Positions 39,661 through 49,976 of a stretch of DNA of 64,000 nucleotides are shown here, piece by piece. A program made the translations under genes and the position numbers. The stretch spans positions 434,001 to 498,000 of the forward strand of contig NW_027043824.1 of the NCBI RefSeq assembly GCF_037102585.1. The letters are read 5' to 3'. The notes under the pieces are model-generated. The model did not search any database and was not told the origin of the DNA. It saw only the letters and a list, made by a program, of their open reading frames with translations. Source of the stretch: Saccharomycopsis crataegensis. Taxonomy: Eukaryota; Ascomycota; Saccharomycetes; Ascoideales; Saccharomycopsidaceae. Each line of letters opens with the position of its first letter. The stretch's first letter is position 1.

Positions 39661-39755
39661 TATTTGTTTCACATATTACTTCCAATCAATTATAAAGGCA
39701 AACTGAATGAGCATTTAAAAAGAAAAAGAAAAGCAACAGAACAAGAAAGAAAAAT

Positions 39756-40550
39756 ATGAGCCAACCAGCCTATGAACCGCTATCACCAGCAGGTGCCCCT
39801 CCAAGCTATTCCGATGAAATCTTGAATCCAGAAGGTGCTGGTAACAATGCCACTGCCAATGGAGACAATATCCCAGACGATTTCAAATACGGAACTAATG
39901 TTGCTGGATGTGAGCTATCAATCAGACAGATGTTTGTTAGAAAAGTATACACTTTATTAACTGCACAATTATTTGTTACTTTTGCTATTGGGCTACTTAT
40001 CAATGTGTGTGAGCCAGTTAAACAATTTGCCTATAATAACAGCTGGTTGTTAATTGTTTCTCTAGTTGGTTCCATGGGATTCATGATTGCTGCATTTATT
40101 AAAAGCAGATCATATCCTTATAACTTGTTATTGTTGGCGGGTTTCACTATTTGTGAATCTTATGCTGTCGGCGTAATTACCACCATTTACGATACAAATG
40201 TCGTTATTAATGCAGTACTCCTAACATCAGTAATCTTTTTAGGTTTGACAGTATTTGCCTTACAAACCAAGTATGACTTCACCAGTCTTCAAGGTTATCT
40301 ATTCTATGCATTGTTGGCCATGGTCACTTTCTCGTTCTTCGGTATGTTTTTGAACTACTCCTCTACTACTGAATATATTTACAGTATCATTGGTGCTTTG
40401 ATTTTTTCAGTTTATATCATTGTTGATACTCAAATCATTATGAGAAAGCTTCATCCTGAAGAAGAAGTCAGTGCTGCCATTACTTTGTACTTGGATATTA
40501 TCAATTTATTCTTACATATTTTGCGGATCATGTCACATGGTGATGATTAG
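39756..40550 (+). CDS. BXI1: Bax-inhibitor-1/TMBIM family protein
   Basis: The 264-residue product has a Pro-rich cytosolic N-terminus (YEPLSPAGAPPSYSDEI) and seven hydrophobic segments typical of the LFG/TMBIM family, with CELSIRQMFVRKVYTLLTAQL at the first. The C-terminus keeps the family elements DTQIIMRKLHPEEEVSAAITLYLDIINLFLHILRI. S. cerevisiae Bxi1/Ybh3 is implicated in the unfolded protein response, calcium homeostasis and cell death. The family forms a calcium leak; the C-terminal aspartates are present. The transposon right end is only 95 bp upstream, so part of the ancestral promoter has been displaced. It is convergent with AIM6. Confidence 0.88.
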   Translation: MSQPAYEPLSPAGAPPSYSDEILNPEGAGNNATANGDNIPDDFKYGTNVAGCELSIRQMFVRKVYTLLTAQLFVTFAIGLLINVCEPVKQFAYNNSWLLIVSLVGSMGFMIAAFIKSRSYPYNLLLLAGFTICESYAVGVITTIYDTNVVINAVLLTSVIFLGLTVFALQTKYDFTSLQGYLFYALLAMVTFSFFGMFLNYSSTTEYIYSIIGALIFSVYIIVDTQIIMRKLHPEEEVSAAITLYLDIINLFLHILRIMSHGDD

Positions 40551-41177
40551 ATTATTGGACACTGGGCACCATTGTACCCCAGTCTATTATTATCAATCAT
40601 GTTTTGAATTATAATTATCCTAGTGCGACTCTAAAATACCTTTCTTTTTCATTTTCTGTTTTCCAGCCAATATGATTTACCGTTGTGTTGGTGATGTCTC
40701 AAATTGTTGGTTTTCTGTTGTTTTTTGTATTTATTGCCCGGGGTTGGGGTCTAAATTTTAAATAGCATTTCTTTTTGTACAAAATACATTCAAAAGCAAT
40801 GATTTGTGGAAGTATCTCTCTGGGATATTTTATTTGAGCTATTTTAATAAAGAGATCTGGTACTTTGTTTAAAGAACTATTAATATGAAGTAGAAAAGCT
40901 ATATTAATGAATAGAATTAACCAAATTTCAAAAAGCAAAAAAAAATTAAAAAAGGTAAAAAAAAAAAAAAGGATCTCATGATAAGCTTTTCTCTCAATCT
41001 ACTACACTATTTGATGTATTTTAAGTAATGACTGCTCGATATATTTGTATGCAAAGTCCTCTGTGATTTCACTATTGTTGTTGTCTCGATGTTCAACAAA
41101 CTTCTGGGCTTTGTATTAATCCCATATTTCTTATGATTTGCGATGATGGTAGCTTAACTTGAAATTCTGAGTTAATA
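40551..41177. other. BXI1/AIM6 convergent 3' regions
   Basis: AT-rich spacer between convergent genes with an A run at 40958-40970. I see no gene. Confidence 0.3.
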
Positions 41178-42386
41178 TCAAAACTTTCTCGCATCCAGTA
41201 AATCATCAACGTTCAAATAATCAACATTTAACTCTAACAATTGTTTCCAAACCATATCTCTTATTTGAACAGGCCAGTTTGGAGTATCCCAAATTCTCAC
41301 CTTAATATTTAAATTATGTGCCTCTTCAACTACTTTTTTCATTGTACTCAACTCCTCCTCATTAAGCCCTCCAAATGATTTAATGCCGGTTGTACCGACG
41401 ATTTCATTCAATGACCCCGATCCAATGACGGAAATTGAGTCGTTATTGCTCTTTATATTGTCCAAATTGATCAATTGTGCATCCACAAAAGAAATTCTTT
41501 TGTTAAGGTTGAAAGGATCATCAATTTCTTCCTTGAAAATAAACTCTGTTGGCACATTACCAGTGATCACCAAGGTCAAAGGACCCCACACCAATTCTTT
41601 CTTAGAGAAATCAAAATAGGTTAGGTATCCATTTTTGATCAAAGTGGTATTTTCCACAACTGTCCTTATAAATACCTTGTAAGTTTCGGTACTTTCAGTT
41701 TTAATATCGATGTAAAGGTAAGTGGTTGTATGAGGATCATTATAGAAGAATCCATTCTTTCGAAAATCACTCAGAGGAATTTCCCCAACACAATTCACCT
41801 CATCCAAAAGATTATTGAGCATCTTCAAATACAAATTCTCCACCGAATGTTGGGGTTGCAAATAAGGCTCATTATGACCCACAAGTAATGTCATCGCGCC
41901 GTCATTAGTGGGATCATTCTTCAACCAAATGTCTGCTTCAATGGAGTTCATCCCGTTTGAAAAAGCATCAAATACCGGCAAAGTTCTCCAATAATCATTA
42001 TGAGAATGCACAGGGATCACATTCTTGTCCCTGGTCAATTGAGATGCAGTAGAGTTATCAGGATTGCAAATTCCCTCGTGAAGATTTTGGAAAAGAGAAG
42101 CGGCAAATTGGTTGTAAACCTTGCGATGGTTCAGTAACACTTGGTGGTGACCAACAGAATAAATTTCAGAGCTGTAAGCATTATTAGAAGACTGAGAAAA
42201 ATGTTCTTGGTCCACTGGAAATTGTGGGTTTTGGTCAAAAGTATTATAAGCTTGGCCCAATACTGCTTGCAACCCCACATAGCATAACATTGTCAACGGT
42301 ACCACCAACGCCCCTACAGATAACACGAACATAGCAAGATGCAGAGGATTATGGAAATCAACAGTTAATCTAATCGTCTTCTCCAT
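41178..42386 (-). CDS. AIM6: Aim6-like PI-PLC-fold phosphodiesterase
   Basis: The 402-residue product has one N-terminal membrane segment (about 17-42) and a TIM-barrel phosphodiesterase-like domain. VHSHNDYWRTLPVFDAFSNG followed by IEADIWLK is the family's metal- and substrate-binding block; LLVGHNEPYL, YLYIDIKTE and VRIWDTPNWP continue it. The layout and length fit S. cerevisiae Aim6 (altered inheritance of mitochondria 6), whose substrate is unknown. It is divergent from ARP5 across 483 bp. Confidence 0.78.
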   Translation of the reverse strand: MEKTIRLTVDFHNPLHLAMFVLSVGALVVPLTMLCYVGLQAVLGQAYNTFDQNPQFPVDQEHFSQSSNNAYSSEIYSVGHHQVLLNHRKVYNQFAASLFQNLHEGICNPDNSTASQLTRDKNVIPVHSHNDYWRTLPVFDAFSNGMNSIEADIWLKNDPTNDGAMTLLVGHNEPYLQPQHSVENLYLKMLNNLLDEVNCVGEIPLSDFRKNGFFYNDPHTTTYLYIDIKTESTETYKVFIRTVVENTTLIKNGYLTYFDFSKKELVWGPLTLVITGNVPTEFIFKEEIDDPFNLNKRISFVDAQLINLDNIKSNNDSISVIGSGSLNEIVGTTGIKSFGGLNEEELSTMKKVVEEAHNLNIKVRIWDTPNWPVQIRDMVWKQLLELNVDYLNVDDLLDARKF

Positions 42387-42869
42387 TATTCTATTAATTT
42401 TTTCCTTTTGGTACTAGTAGACATATGCCTCTATGAAAAAAATTCACTATGAATACAAGTAAGCAACACAAATACATCAGCCATCCACCTGTTTTACTGC
42501 CTTAGGAAATTAATACCTGCGCTTCCTCTTATTTTTTTTTATCTGTCAAAAATATTCTTCTTGTGCCTTTGAATTGAAAATCATAAAGTACGGGCAAATA
42601 AATATCAGTGAGCTTGAAAAAGAAAATATCAATGCTACTCATTCTAATGGTATATCTACTACATACTACCTTCCTCGATCAATGAAATGTAGTTCCAAAC
42701 AAAAGCCTTTAAACTACCAAACTCACGGTAGCATTATATGGTTACCCGGTGTATGTGCCTCTGATTTGTGGAAAAGCAGGATTTGGACATCAAACTTTCA
42801 CAACAATACCCAAGCATCTACGATATAGTAAATATATATCCAAAGTGGCTTCTGTGTGCTCCGTTTATA
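42387..42869. promoter_or_regulatory. Divergent AIM6 / ARP5 promoter
   Basis: A Reb1-type TTACCCG lies at 42742-42748, about 120 bp upstream of the ARP5 ATG. A reading frame continuous with ARP5 extends back to 42768 but only via GTG, so it is taken as leader. Confidence 0.4.
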
Positions 42870-45212
42870 ATGACTATCAATTCTGAGGGTAAAAAATCGA
42901 ATGTTTCTAGTGGTGACTACCCACCTCCGGTCGTTCACCCATTGGCAGAGCCAAGGGTCTCGTTAAAACCTGAGCCGTTCTATGATAATTATCAATCAGG
43001 CGTACCTATCGCCATTGATATAGGCTCCTCGAATATCAGAGCAGGCTTAACAAATACAGATACTCCTTTTTTAAACATGCCGACTATAATTTCACGGTTT
43101 AGAGATAGAAAACTTAACAGGATGCTCACATATGTTGGTAATGATTGTTTTCTTGATCCGTTATTCAAATCTTCAATTAAAAGCCCATTTGATGGCCCAC
43201 TTATAAACAATTGGGATGTGACTGAATGGCTCCTTGATTACTCTTTTTATCATTTGAATGTTTCCTCTCAAGATGGAGTGGATAATCCAATCATTATCAA
43301 TGAATTCATGGCAACTCCCGCATCTCAAAGGAAAAACATGTACCAATTATTGTTTGAAGGTTACAATGTTCCCAGTGTCGTTTTTGGGTTATCTGATTTA
43401 TTTTCTTTCCACTACAATAACCGGAATAACACCAATAAGTCGAGTTTAATCTTAGGGTGTGGTAACCAAAGTACAAATATCATTCCAGTAATTGATTCGA
43501 AACCTCTACTTCATTTTGCCAAAAGAATCAACTGGGGAGGTGAACAAGCAGTAGAATATTTATCTAAATCAATAGGCTTGAAATATCCTTTTTTCCCTAC
43601 AAAGATTACCACACATCAGTTTGAGACAATGGTTCAGGATTTCAGCTATTTTAGTGACGATTATTTGGCAGAGTTGGATGACTTAATGAACCTAGAATAT
43701 CTTCATGACAAAGATGTTGTACTTGAGGCTTCCTTCAATGAAGTGGTGCAAGTGCAGAAATCTGAAGAAGAAATTGCTAGACAGCAAGAAAAGCGAAGAG
43801 AGCAGGGGAAAAGGTTACAAGAGCAAGCACAAAAGGCAAGACTAGAAAAACTTGTTGAAAAGGAAGCAGATTTCAAGTATTATAGCGAATTGAAGGAAAG
43901 GTTATTGAATCCAGAAAATAAAATCTCTAAGAAGCAGATGATACAAACTCTAAGTGAGGCTGGCTTTGATGATGTGGCTGATTTCAACAAATACTTAAGC
44001 AATTTGGAAAGATCTTTGAAAAGAGCTAGACATCAAGATATTGGAGAAAATGAAGTTGAAGAAGAACCAAATTTCTATTTATTGGACATGAAAGATGAGG
44101 ATTTAAGTGAAGAACAATTGAAAGAAAAGAAATCGCAAAAGTTGCAGAAGGCCAATTATGAAGCGCGTAAGAAGGCCAAAGAAGAAAAATTGATAGAAAA
44201 GAAGAGAAAAGAAGAAGAGGAAGCTCAAGAGCAATCTTGGAGAGAAAAGGATCTTGACGGCTGGATTGAGGATAAACGAGCTAAATTGAAGGTAATTGTT
44301 GACCGTAAAAAGCAGCGTGAAAAGTTAAAGGCGGAATTGAATGATAGAAAATCACACGCTGCTCAAATCAGAATGAAGAATATTGCTAATTTGGCGGCCG
44401 ATGGCTCTGGAAATGCAAGAAATTCGTCCAGTACCGCTTTGAACACAATGGGTAATGGTGGTGCTGGTGGTAATGGAGGTGCTAGATCAAAGAGAAATGT
44501 GAAGAAGGTTACCATTGACAATGATCCAAATGATACTTTCGGGGCTAACGACGATGATTGGATGATTTACAAAGACATAGCTAATTTTGAAGATGAGGAG
44601 CAATTGGAGGTTGAAAATAGTGAATTGAAAGCTTTAGAAGATTTGTTATTGAAATATGATCCTAGCTTCAATCCTGAGGATTTGTTTAATTCAGAATATA
44701 ATTGGAAAAAGTCGACCCTTCATAAATTTTTAAGAGGCGCGTATAGTTTTGATCCTGAAGACCAGCATCAACAACATCAAATCCATTTGAATGTGGAGAG
44801 AATCAAAGTTCCTGAAATCTTGATCCAGCCAACAATTGCAGGGTTAGATCAAGCCGGAATTGTGGAAATCTCAGAGAATTTGCTTCTTAAAAGACTACCG
44901 TCGTCCAATTTTTACAATTTTAATGATAATAATGTCACTCCAGATATCATCAAAAACATATTTCTAACAGGTGGGGTTTCCAAGACTGCGAACTTCAAAA
45001 ATAGAATTGTCAGAGAATTTACTAGCTTTTTGCCAAGCGGGAATAATCTACAAGTAAATGTGGCTGAAGAGCCGATTATAGATGCATGGAGAGGTATGAA
45101 ATTATGGTCACTCAGTGACTCGTACAAGAATTCATTCATTACCAGGAAGGAATACGATGAGATGGGTCCTGAATATATTAAAGAACACAACTTGGGCAAT
45201 GTGAGACTTTAA
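42870..45212 (+). CDS. ARP5: Actin-related protein Arp5 (INO80 complex)
   Basis: Starting at the ATG at 42870 the product is 780 residues. Actin-fold elements include the phosphate-binding PIAIDIGSSNIRAGL, KFRDRKLN-like SRFRDRKLNRMLTYVGND, SPFDGPLINNWDVTEWLLDYSF and the late FLTGGVSKTANFKNRI. Long charged insertions (about 330-600, with strongly helical EEE/KKK stretches and a GNGGAGGNGGA linker) are typical of Arp5. Arp5 with Ies6 forms a nucleosome-contacting module of the INO80 remodeller. Length is near the 755 of S. cerevisiae. It is convergent with the DUF2470 gene. Confidence 0.92.
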   Translation: MTINSEGKKSNVSSGDYPPPVVHPLAEPRVSLKPEPFYDNYQSGVPIAIDIGSSNIRAGLTNTDTPFLNMPTIISRFRDRKLNRMLTYVGNDCFLDPLFKSSIKSPFDGPLINNWDVTEWLLDYSFYHLNVSSQDGVDNPIIINEFMATPASQRKNMYQLLFEGYNVPSVVFGLSDLFSFHYNNRNNTNKSSLILGCGNQSTNIIPVIDSKPLLHFAKRINWGGEQAVEYLSKSIGLKYPFFPTKITTHQFETMVQDFSYFSDDYLAELDDLMNLEYLHDKDVVLEASFNEVVQVQKSEEEIARQQEKRREQGKRLQEQAQKARLEKLVEKEADFKYYSELKERLLNPENKISKKQMIQTLSEAGFDDVADFNKYLSNLERSLKRARHQDIGENEVEEEPNFYLLDMKDEDLSEEQLKEKKSQKLQKANYEARKKAKEEKLIEKKRKEEEEAQEQSWREKDLDGWIEDKRAKLKVIVDRKKQREKLKAELNDRKSHAAQIRMKNIANLAADGSGNARNSSSTALNTMGNGGAGGNGGARSKRNVKKVTIDNDPNDTFGANDDDWMIYKDIANFEDEEQLEVENSELKALEDLLLKYDPSFNPEDLFNSEYNWKKSTLHKFLRGAYSFDPEDQHQQHQIHLNVERIKVPEILIQPTIAGLDQAGIVEISENLLLKRLPSSNFYNFNDNNVTPDIIKNIFLTGGVSKTANFKNRIVREFTSFLPSGNNLQVNVAEEPIIDAWRGMKLWSLSDSYKNSFITRKEYDEMGPEYIKEHNLGNVRL

Positions 45213-45390
45213 GGGCAGTATTTGGTGTGGCAAATGTGCTAGATTTTTTTATGGAATGTATTTGAGAATGTACTTTTATGTATTTTTAGTTTGTCAATTA
45301 CTATTTTTTTTTCTCATTTGTAGGAGACTAATGTTTACTAATACTAAATTTATATAATGATACCACGAGTACTCTAAGTTTTAAAGTTGT

Positions 45391-46032
45391 TCAATGTTTT
45401 TTAGGAATCAAAGTGTTGAATCTTTTAATTGCACCGAACCCTTCAAAAAAAGCCGCAATAATCCATTCTATTCTAATATCAGTTGGAACTCTATATTTGT
45501 TCAATTTAGGTCTAAGTATGAGCATAGTTTCCATGAGATGACAAACAACTGTGGCATATAAAATAGTGGATGTGTATTTTCTCAAAAAGCTCAAAACAGG
45601 GTTGGCGCTAGAGACTCCCAATTGGCCATTCCAAAAAGTATCATAATACAAGGTTGGTTTAAAGAAGGCAAAAATCAAGTTACCTACAAGAAACAATAGC
45701 ACGAAATTTGCTGGCTTGTTAGGATACACCATTTTTTTGATCTGGACATGAGAAAACCCTCTGGCAGCCGCAGCATCTTTTGCCATTTGCACCAATCTTG
45801 GTCTTGAATCACTCAAAACATTTTCCATTGGAGGCTCTATTGGAATATATTTTTCGATTTCGAAGTCCACATCTCTGTGTTTGAAAGAAATAATTAACTG
45901 GGACTTTTCAATGTTCTTTAATTTGATGTCAGATATTTTATCGTCCATTTTGACATCACCATACACAACCAAATAGTCCTCGAGGGCGAGTTTATGGTCT
46001 TTGTTCATATGTGCGAGAATCTTCTGTTCCAT
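45391..46032 (-). CDS. DUF2470-domain integral membrane protein
   Basis: The 213-residue product begins with a DUF2470-type domain (about 1-80; KILAHMNKDHKLALEDYL is its hallmark, found also in haem-utilisation HugZ-like proteins). Three hydrophobic segments follow, at about 108-130 (FVLLFLVGNLIFAFF), 152-173 (STILYATVVCHLMETMLIL) and 186-202 (RIEWIIAAFFEGFGAI). Similar fungal proteins of unknown function share this combination. Haem binding or haem-related function is possible but unproven. Confidence 0.65.
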   Translation of the reverse strand: MEQKILAHMNKDHKLALEDYLVVYGDVKMDDKISDIKLKNIEKSQLIISFKHRDVDFEIEKYIPIEPPMENVLSDSRPRLVQMAKDAAAARGFSHVQIKKMVYPNKPANFVLLFLVGNLIFAFFKPTLYYDTFWNGQLGVSSANPVLSFLRKYTSTILYATVVCHLMETMLILRPKLNKYRVPTDIRIEWIIAAFFEGFGAIKRFNTLIPKKH

Positions 46033-46283
46033 TTTAAATTATTATTTTGGTTAATGAGCTCTATGATACTATCTATTTGCTTATTGAGATTATTAGCTGT
46101 TAATTTGTGGAATAAAATAAAATGTCACTAAATCTGTTTTGCTAAACGCAGTCTGTGTTGGAAATCACCACACAAATTTTCGACCATGAGGAAGATGAAT
46201 CTAAAAAAAACACGATATTTCACCCCCCACAGAATCAGGCCATATATAGAGTTCTTTGTCGTTATAGACTGCATTGATTCAGA

Positions 46284-46685
46284 ATGTCAGGTTATAGAAT
46301 TCATGTGACAAATATTCCTATCCTGATAACCGGTCCAGAGCTCAATGCTCTTTTTATACCCTTTGGAAATATTATACAAATAAAACCATCAGAAAAACTC
46401 ACAAGATATTTTAAGACTGGAAAGGGAAAGGATCTTGATGATAATTCAACGACTTTTGCTGATATTGATTTCGATGAATTAGAAGATGCTATTGAAGCCC
46501 GTAATAACATGAATGGATTTGAAATTTATGGGAAATTTTTGATTGTCACTGGTCGAAACCTCGATAATCAAGATCAAAATAGTAAAGATCATGGAATATT
46601 ATCGGGTCTCAAGGATAAGAGAGCCATTTGGGATGAAGACAACAAAGGAATTTTGGATATCGATACTGATGGGACACCTGAGTGA
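46284..46685 (+). CDS. Small RRM RNA-binding protein
   Basis: The 133-residue product has one RRM at about 4-83: RNP2-like YRIHVTNIP, the helix LNALFIPFGNI and an RNP1-like TFADIDFDELEDAIEARNNMNGFEIYGK. The order and the LFIPFGNI / NNMNGFEIYGK residues resemble the RRM of the spliceosomal cyclophilin E. No PPIase domain follows; instead a short acidic tail with KRAIWDEDNKGILDI. A splicing role is plausible but inferred. Confidence 0.7.
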   Translation: MSGYRIHVTNIPILITGPELNALFIPFGNIIQIKPSEKLTRYFKTGKGKDLDDNSTTFADIDFDELEDAIEARNNMNGFEIYGKFLIVTGRNLDNQDQNSKDHGILSGLKDKRAIWDEDNKGILDIDTDGTPE

Positions 46686-46858
46686 ATTATCTAATGTTTC
46701 TCAGTTATTGTGATGCGGTCTTGACTTTTGTTGGACATTGAGTATAACTTAGTTTCCGCAATTGTCCAACTTCCTGAAATAGAAAAATCTCAAATATTAG
46801 TGTAGGTATTTGTTCAATTAACTGATTGCTGTCTATTTCCTCCTTTTAAATTTTGAGT

Positions 46859-47349
46859 ATGAATTTATTCAATCATGAGGGTGTGTTCTTTAATGGAAAT
46901 TTACCAAGCCCAATGGAAAGAGTATCGAAAAGTTTTGATTATGATTCTGCTTCAGTTGCGACAACTCATCATTTATTTGGAGCTAATACATATGTTACTA
47001 CAACTACCGTGCAAGATGTCCAATCAGCTTTTATGTTACCTTTTTGGCAACACGATATCCAATCAAGATCTCAGAGGCCTACTGAGAACTTACCTTCTTG
47101 TTAAAGCTTAGTAATATACAAAATATGCAGATAAATTTTAATTACAGTCAGGAATCAATAATTGTTTAATAAATGAATTAATGTGCTTTTGCAGATATGA
47201 GCAACTTTACAACTCTTCTAGCTCAATCAGGATTGTTATTGGATCCAACCAGTCAATTGGGGATGGATCTGAGGTTCACTATGATTCTTGGGTCGGTTTT
47301 TTTATCAAAAAAGTTGGAAATATGATGCCAAGTTTGATTTCTTATTGAG
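46859..47349 (+). CDS. Doubtful small ORFs, possibly one split gene
   Basis: An 81-residue ORF (46859-47104) starts MNLFNHEGVFFNGNLPSPME and is rich in Ser/Thr with no Lys near its centre. Downstream a CTTTTGCAG acceptor-like sequence (ends about 47194) precedes a second open stretch YEQLYNSSSSIRIVIGSNQS that runs to a stop at about 47349. No convincing 5' splice site joins them, and I recognise neither. They could be a short unknown gene, exons, or relics. Confidence 0.2.
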
Positions 47350-47665
47350 GAGCTAGGTTTTCATTAATATTTTTAACTTGCTGTGGCTTCCGCTTATAAA
47401 CAAATCAGCATATTGATATGAACCCAAGCATACAGGAGGATTAAACAGAAAAGTAAAATCTTAATTGATCATTTGAATTTATTATAGAAGGCAATAGTCA
47501 ACATGTAAATTTTGTATCATGTTTTTTCAAAATCTAGTAGCAATTTTTCGTTTTATATGCTGAAATAGAGAATTAGTATAAGCTTGAAATCCTACTATAA
47601 TTCAGACTAGTGCTTGTGAGTTAGTTAGAAACATTTTAGCTAAAAAATATACCATTTTTTCTGAT

Positions 47666-47847
47666 TCCTTTCTCTGTAAGTCTGTCTATTAATAGCAATA
47701 AAAAAAAACTGTTCAAAAACATTTTTCAAGAGGTGTTTTGTATTTCTCGAGTTGATTTCGGAAATGCAAAAAGAAATGCGTAGACCGGGAATCGAACCCG
47801 GGGCTCAACTATGGCAAAGTTGAATTTTACCACTAAACCATCCACGC
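47666..47847 (-). repeat. Left arm of inverted repeat (tRNA-Gly plus 3' flank)
   Basis: The 111 bp on the 3' side of this tRNA-Gly (47666-47776) match the 3' flank of the right tRNA-Gly (49867-49976) with about three differences. The arm including the tRNA is 182 bp. Similarity stops abruptly at AGAGAAAGGA. Confidence 0.85.
47777..47847 (-). tRNA. tRNA-Gly (GCC)
   Basis: The 71-nt cloverleaf starts GCGTGGA and ends TCTACGC plus discriminator A. The anticodon arm is CAACT-TTGCCAT-AGTTG, giving anticodon GCC, and the T arm GGGTTCGATTCCC is standard. A T5 terminator follows about 5 nt downstream. It reads away from the AT-rich core. An LTR-like relic begins directly at its 5' side. Confidence 0.95.
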
Positions 47848-48230
47848 TGTTGTTACTTTTTCTTTTTATCACACTGTCATGGAAGGTTATCGTTGTGTTA
47901 CCATGCCACTGGTATATAAAATACTTAGTATTTGAGATATAGTGCCAAAACCCTTCGAAAAAGACCTCCATCTCAGTTCAGGAAGCTCCTAGTGATGGGT
48001 AATTCACTAGTGACTTCATCTCATATTTTCATATTGCACCTTTTTTCCTTAATAATCTTGATTGTTGAGTTTTTTACCGGTGATGTGATTAATTCTTAAA
48101 GCAAGGAGTGTGAGGTTGTGAGAAAGTTATAGTATTTTACTTATCTATTAGAAAGACCGGCATGAAATTCCCGGCTTGCAAGTTATTTAGAACCTTGATG
48201 ACTCGTTAATATACAATTTGATTTTGATTT
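47848..48230. mobile_element. LTR-like relic abutting tRNA-Gly
   Basis: The sequence begins TGTTGTTAC at the very 5' edge of the tRNA-Gly gene, the position favoured by Ty3-type elements. It shares blocks with 53646-53780: TACTTAGTATTT, TAGTGCCAAAACCC, AAGACCTCCA and TTATTTAGAACC...GACTCGTTAATATACAATT. Two copies near tRNA genes suggest solo-LTR remnants of an old retrotransposon. It is incomplete and no internal coding region is seen. The family is uncertain. Confidence 0.35.
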
Positions 48231-49795
48231 GATTTAAAAAAAAAAAGTCTAGTAAATGTGTTTTGCAATATGTTTCGTTAAATTGTATTATGTAAAACGA
48301 ATAAATTTCAATTGAATATTTAACAATTTTTAGTGTAGCGCACCTAATTTTGTTTTAAGTTTCTTTCACACCTTTGCATGATATATTTATCTTTGTTACT
48401 GTACTGGTTCACTCTATTTGACTTACTTGCGAAGTTGACCCCTTGCCATGTCTCATTGATGCTGGGAATTTATGTGAAGAAGCTATATCATTCTGTCTAA
48501 ATTGACGGTTCCCACGGTCTAATCATTACTACTGTTTTCTAAATTGATCAATATGCCTTTTTTTTTCACACTATTGATGTGCCTAACTGATATAAAGTCT
48601 ATTATTAGTTCTTATTAAGTCTCAAAAATGATATATAGATATTTATTGAGTTTATATCATGCGATAGTTTCTATAATACCAGGAAAGCTCACCACCGTTG
48701 GTCCCAAGGAAATTTTCACCAATTTGGCTGCTTATACAATATCATTAAGAACATTGTAAGATTCTTAATATGTGCATCTATAGAGCAAAATATAAAGTAT
48801 CCAATTATTTTGAAAAAAAAAAAAAGAAAAATAAAAGATATGAAAAGCACTAAAGCGTGAATAAGAATTTTGAACTTTGAACGACAAATTGTTAGTGACA
48901 TGTAAAATCAAAACACAAAAGATTCAATGATGCGTTTTTCGGAGACTGGGTCAATATGATAGAAAAGCAAAAAAAAAAAATATTATTTTGCTCACCCAAA
49001 CTTCATAGTTCATTTGTCAAATATTTGCCTAAACTGCCTTTACCTAAATCAAGCACCCTGTGCCAGCAACTTTCAATTTTTTTTCGTGAATAATACCACT
49101 TTTTGCAAACATTGGGTAAATAATTACTAAAAACTTAACAATTGAGATCATTTAGGAAGATTTACCAATTAAATTAAAATCTCCTGGCGAGCTTATCAAT
49201 ATGATATTTTTTTTTCAAAATGGGTTAGCATTAAATATTACTTGGTATCAAATGAAATGTATTATAAGTTTAATAATAACTAACAATAATGGTAATAAAA
49301 CAAGAGTAGAAATATGGCTCAAGTATCAAATAAGAGAAATGAAGTGCAAAGTGTCAATCACAAAATCCAGCAGAAATTAATTTATATCAATATAGCAATA
49401 TATTTATATGAAAATCTGTAGTTTATGTAGTGCATGTAAAGATAAATAAATCGGGATAGAATAATAGTAGCGTGTTTAGACGCTGTAATAAGTAGGAATA
49501 AGTAATGAAGATAATAGAAGGTAAGACATGAAGTAGATAATAACATAGTTAAATGTAACAATAAGAACAAGATTTTATGAATCAAAGAGTTTCCATATGA
49601 TTCAAATATAACGACAAGGACCAACTTTTACTCAAAGTAATCTTGGTGAGATTTCAGCAAAGAAACATATACCATTTTCACGGTAACACTTCAAAATTAT
49701 ATACCAATGTAACGGATGATTCAAATATATACCAAAACTGTGGTACAATGAAAGCTACAGAGTCACAAATTATCATTAAGAAACGAGCACAAGGA

Positions 49796-49866
49796 GCGCT
49801 GATGGTTTAGTGGTAAAATTTAACATTCCCATTGTTAAGCCCCGGGTTCGATTCCCGGTCTGCGCA
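49796..49866 (+). tRNA. tRNA-Gly (CCC)
   Basis: The 71-nt gene starts GCGCTGA and ends TCTGCGC plus A. The anticodon arm is TAACA-TTCCCAT-TGTTA, giving CCC. One U-U mismatch occurs at the fifth acceptor pair; otherwise the cloverleaf is good. A T5 run follows downstream. It reads away from the core, opposite to the left tRNA-Gly. Confidence 0.9.
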
Positions 49867-49976
49867 TTTCTTTTTGCATTTCCGAAATCAACTCGAGAAA
49901 TACAAAACACCTCTTGAAAAATGTTTTCGAACAGTTTTTTTTATTGTTATTAATAGACAGACTTACAGAGAAAGGA
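49796..49976 (+). repeat. Right arm of inverted repeat (tRNA-Gly plus 3' flank)
   Basis: This is the inverted partner of 47666-47847. The 110-bp 3' flank is almost identical to the left one, while the tRNA genes themselves differ at eight positions. Confidence 0.85.

Noticed and set aside
42768-42869. Upstream extension of ARP5
   Set aside because: It starts with GTG and has no Arp5-like residues; the ATG at 42870 fits the family.
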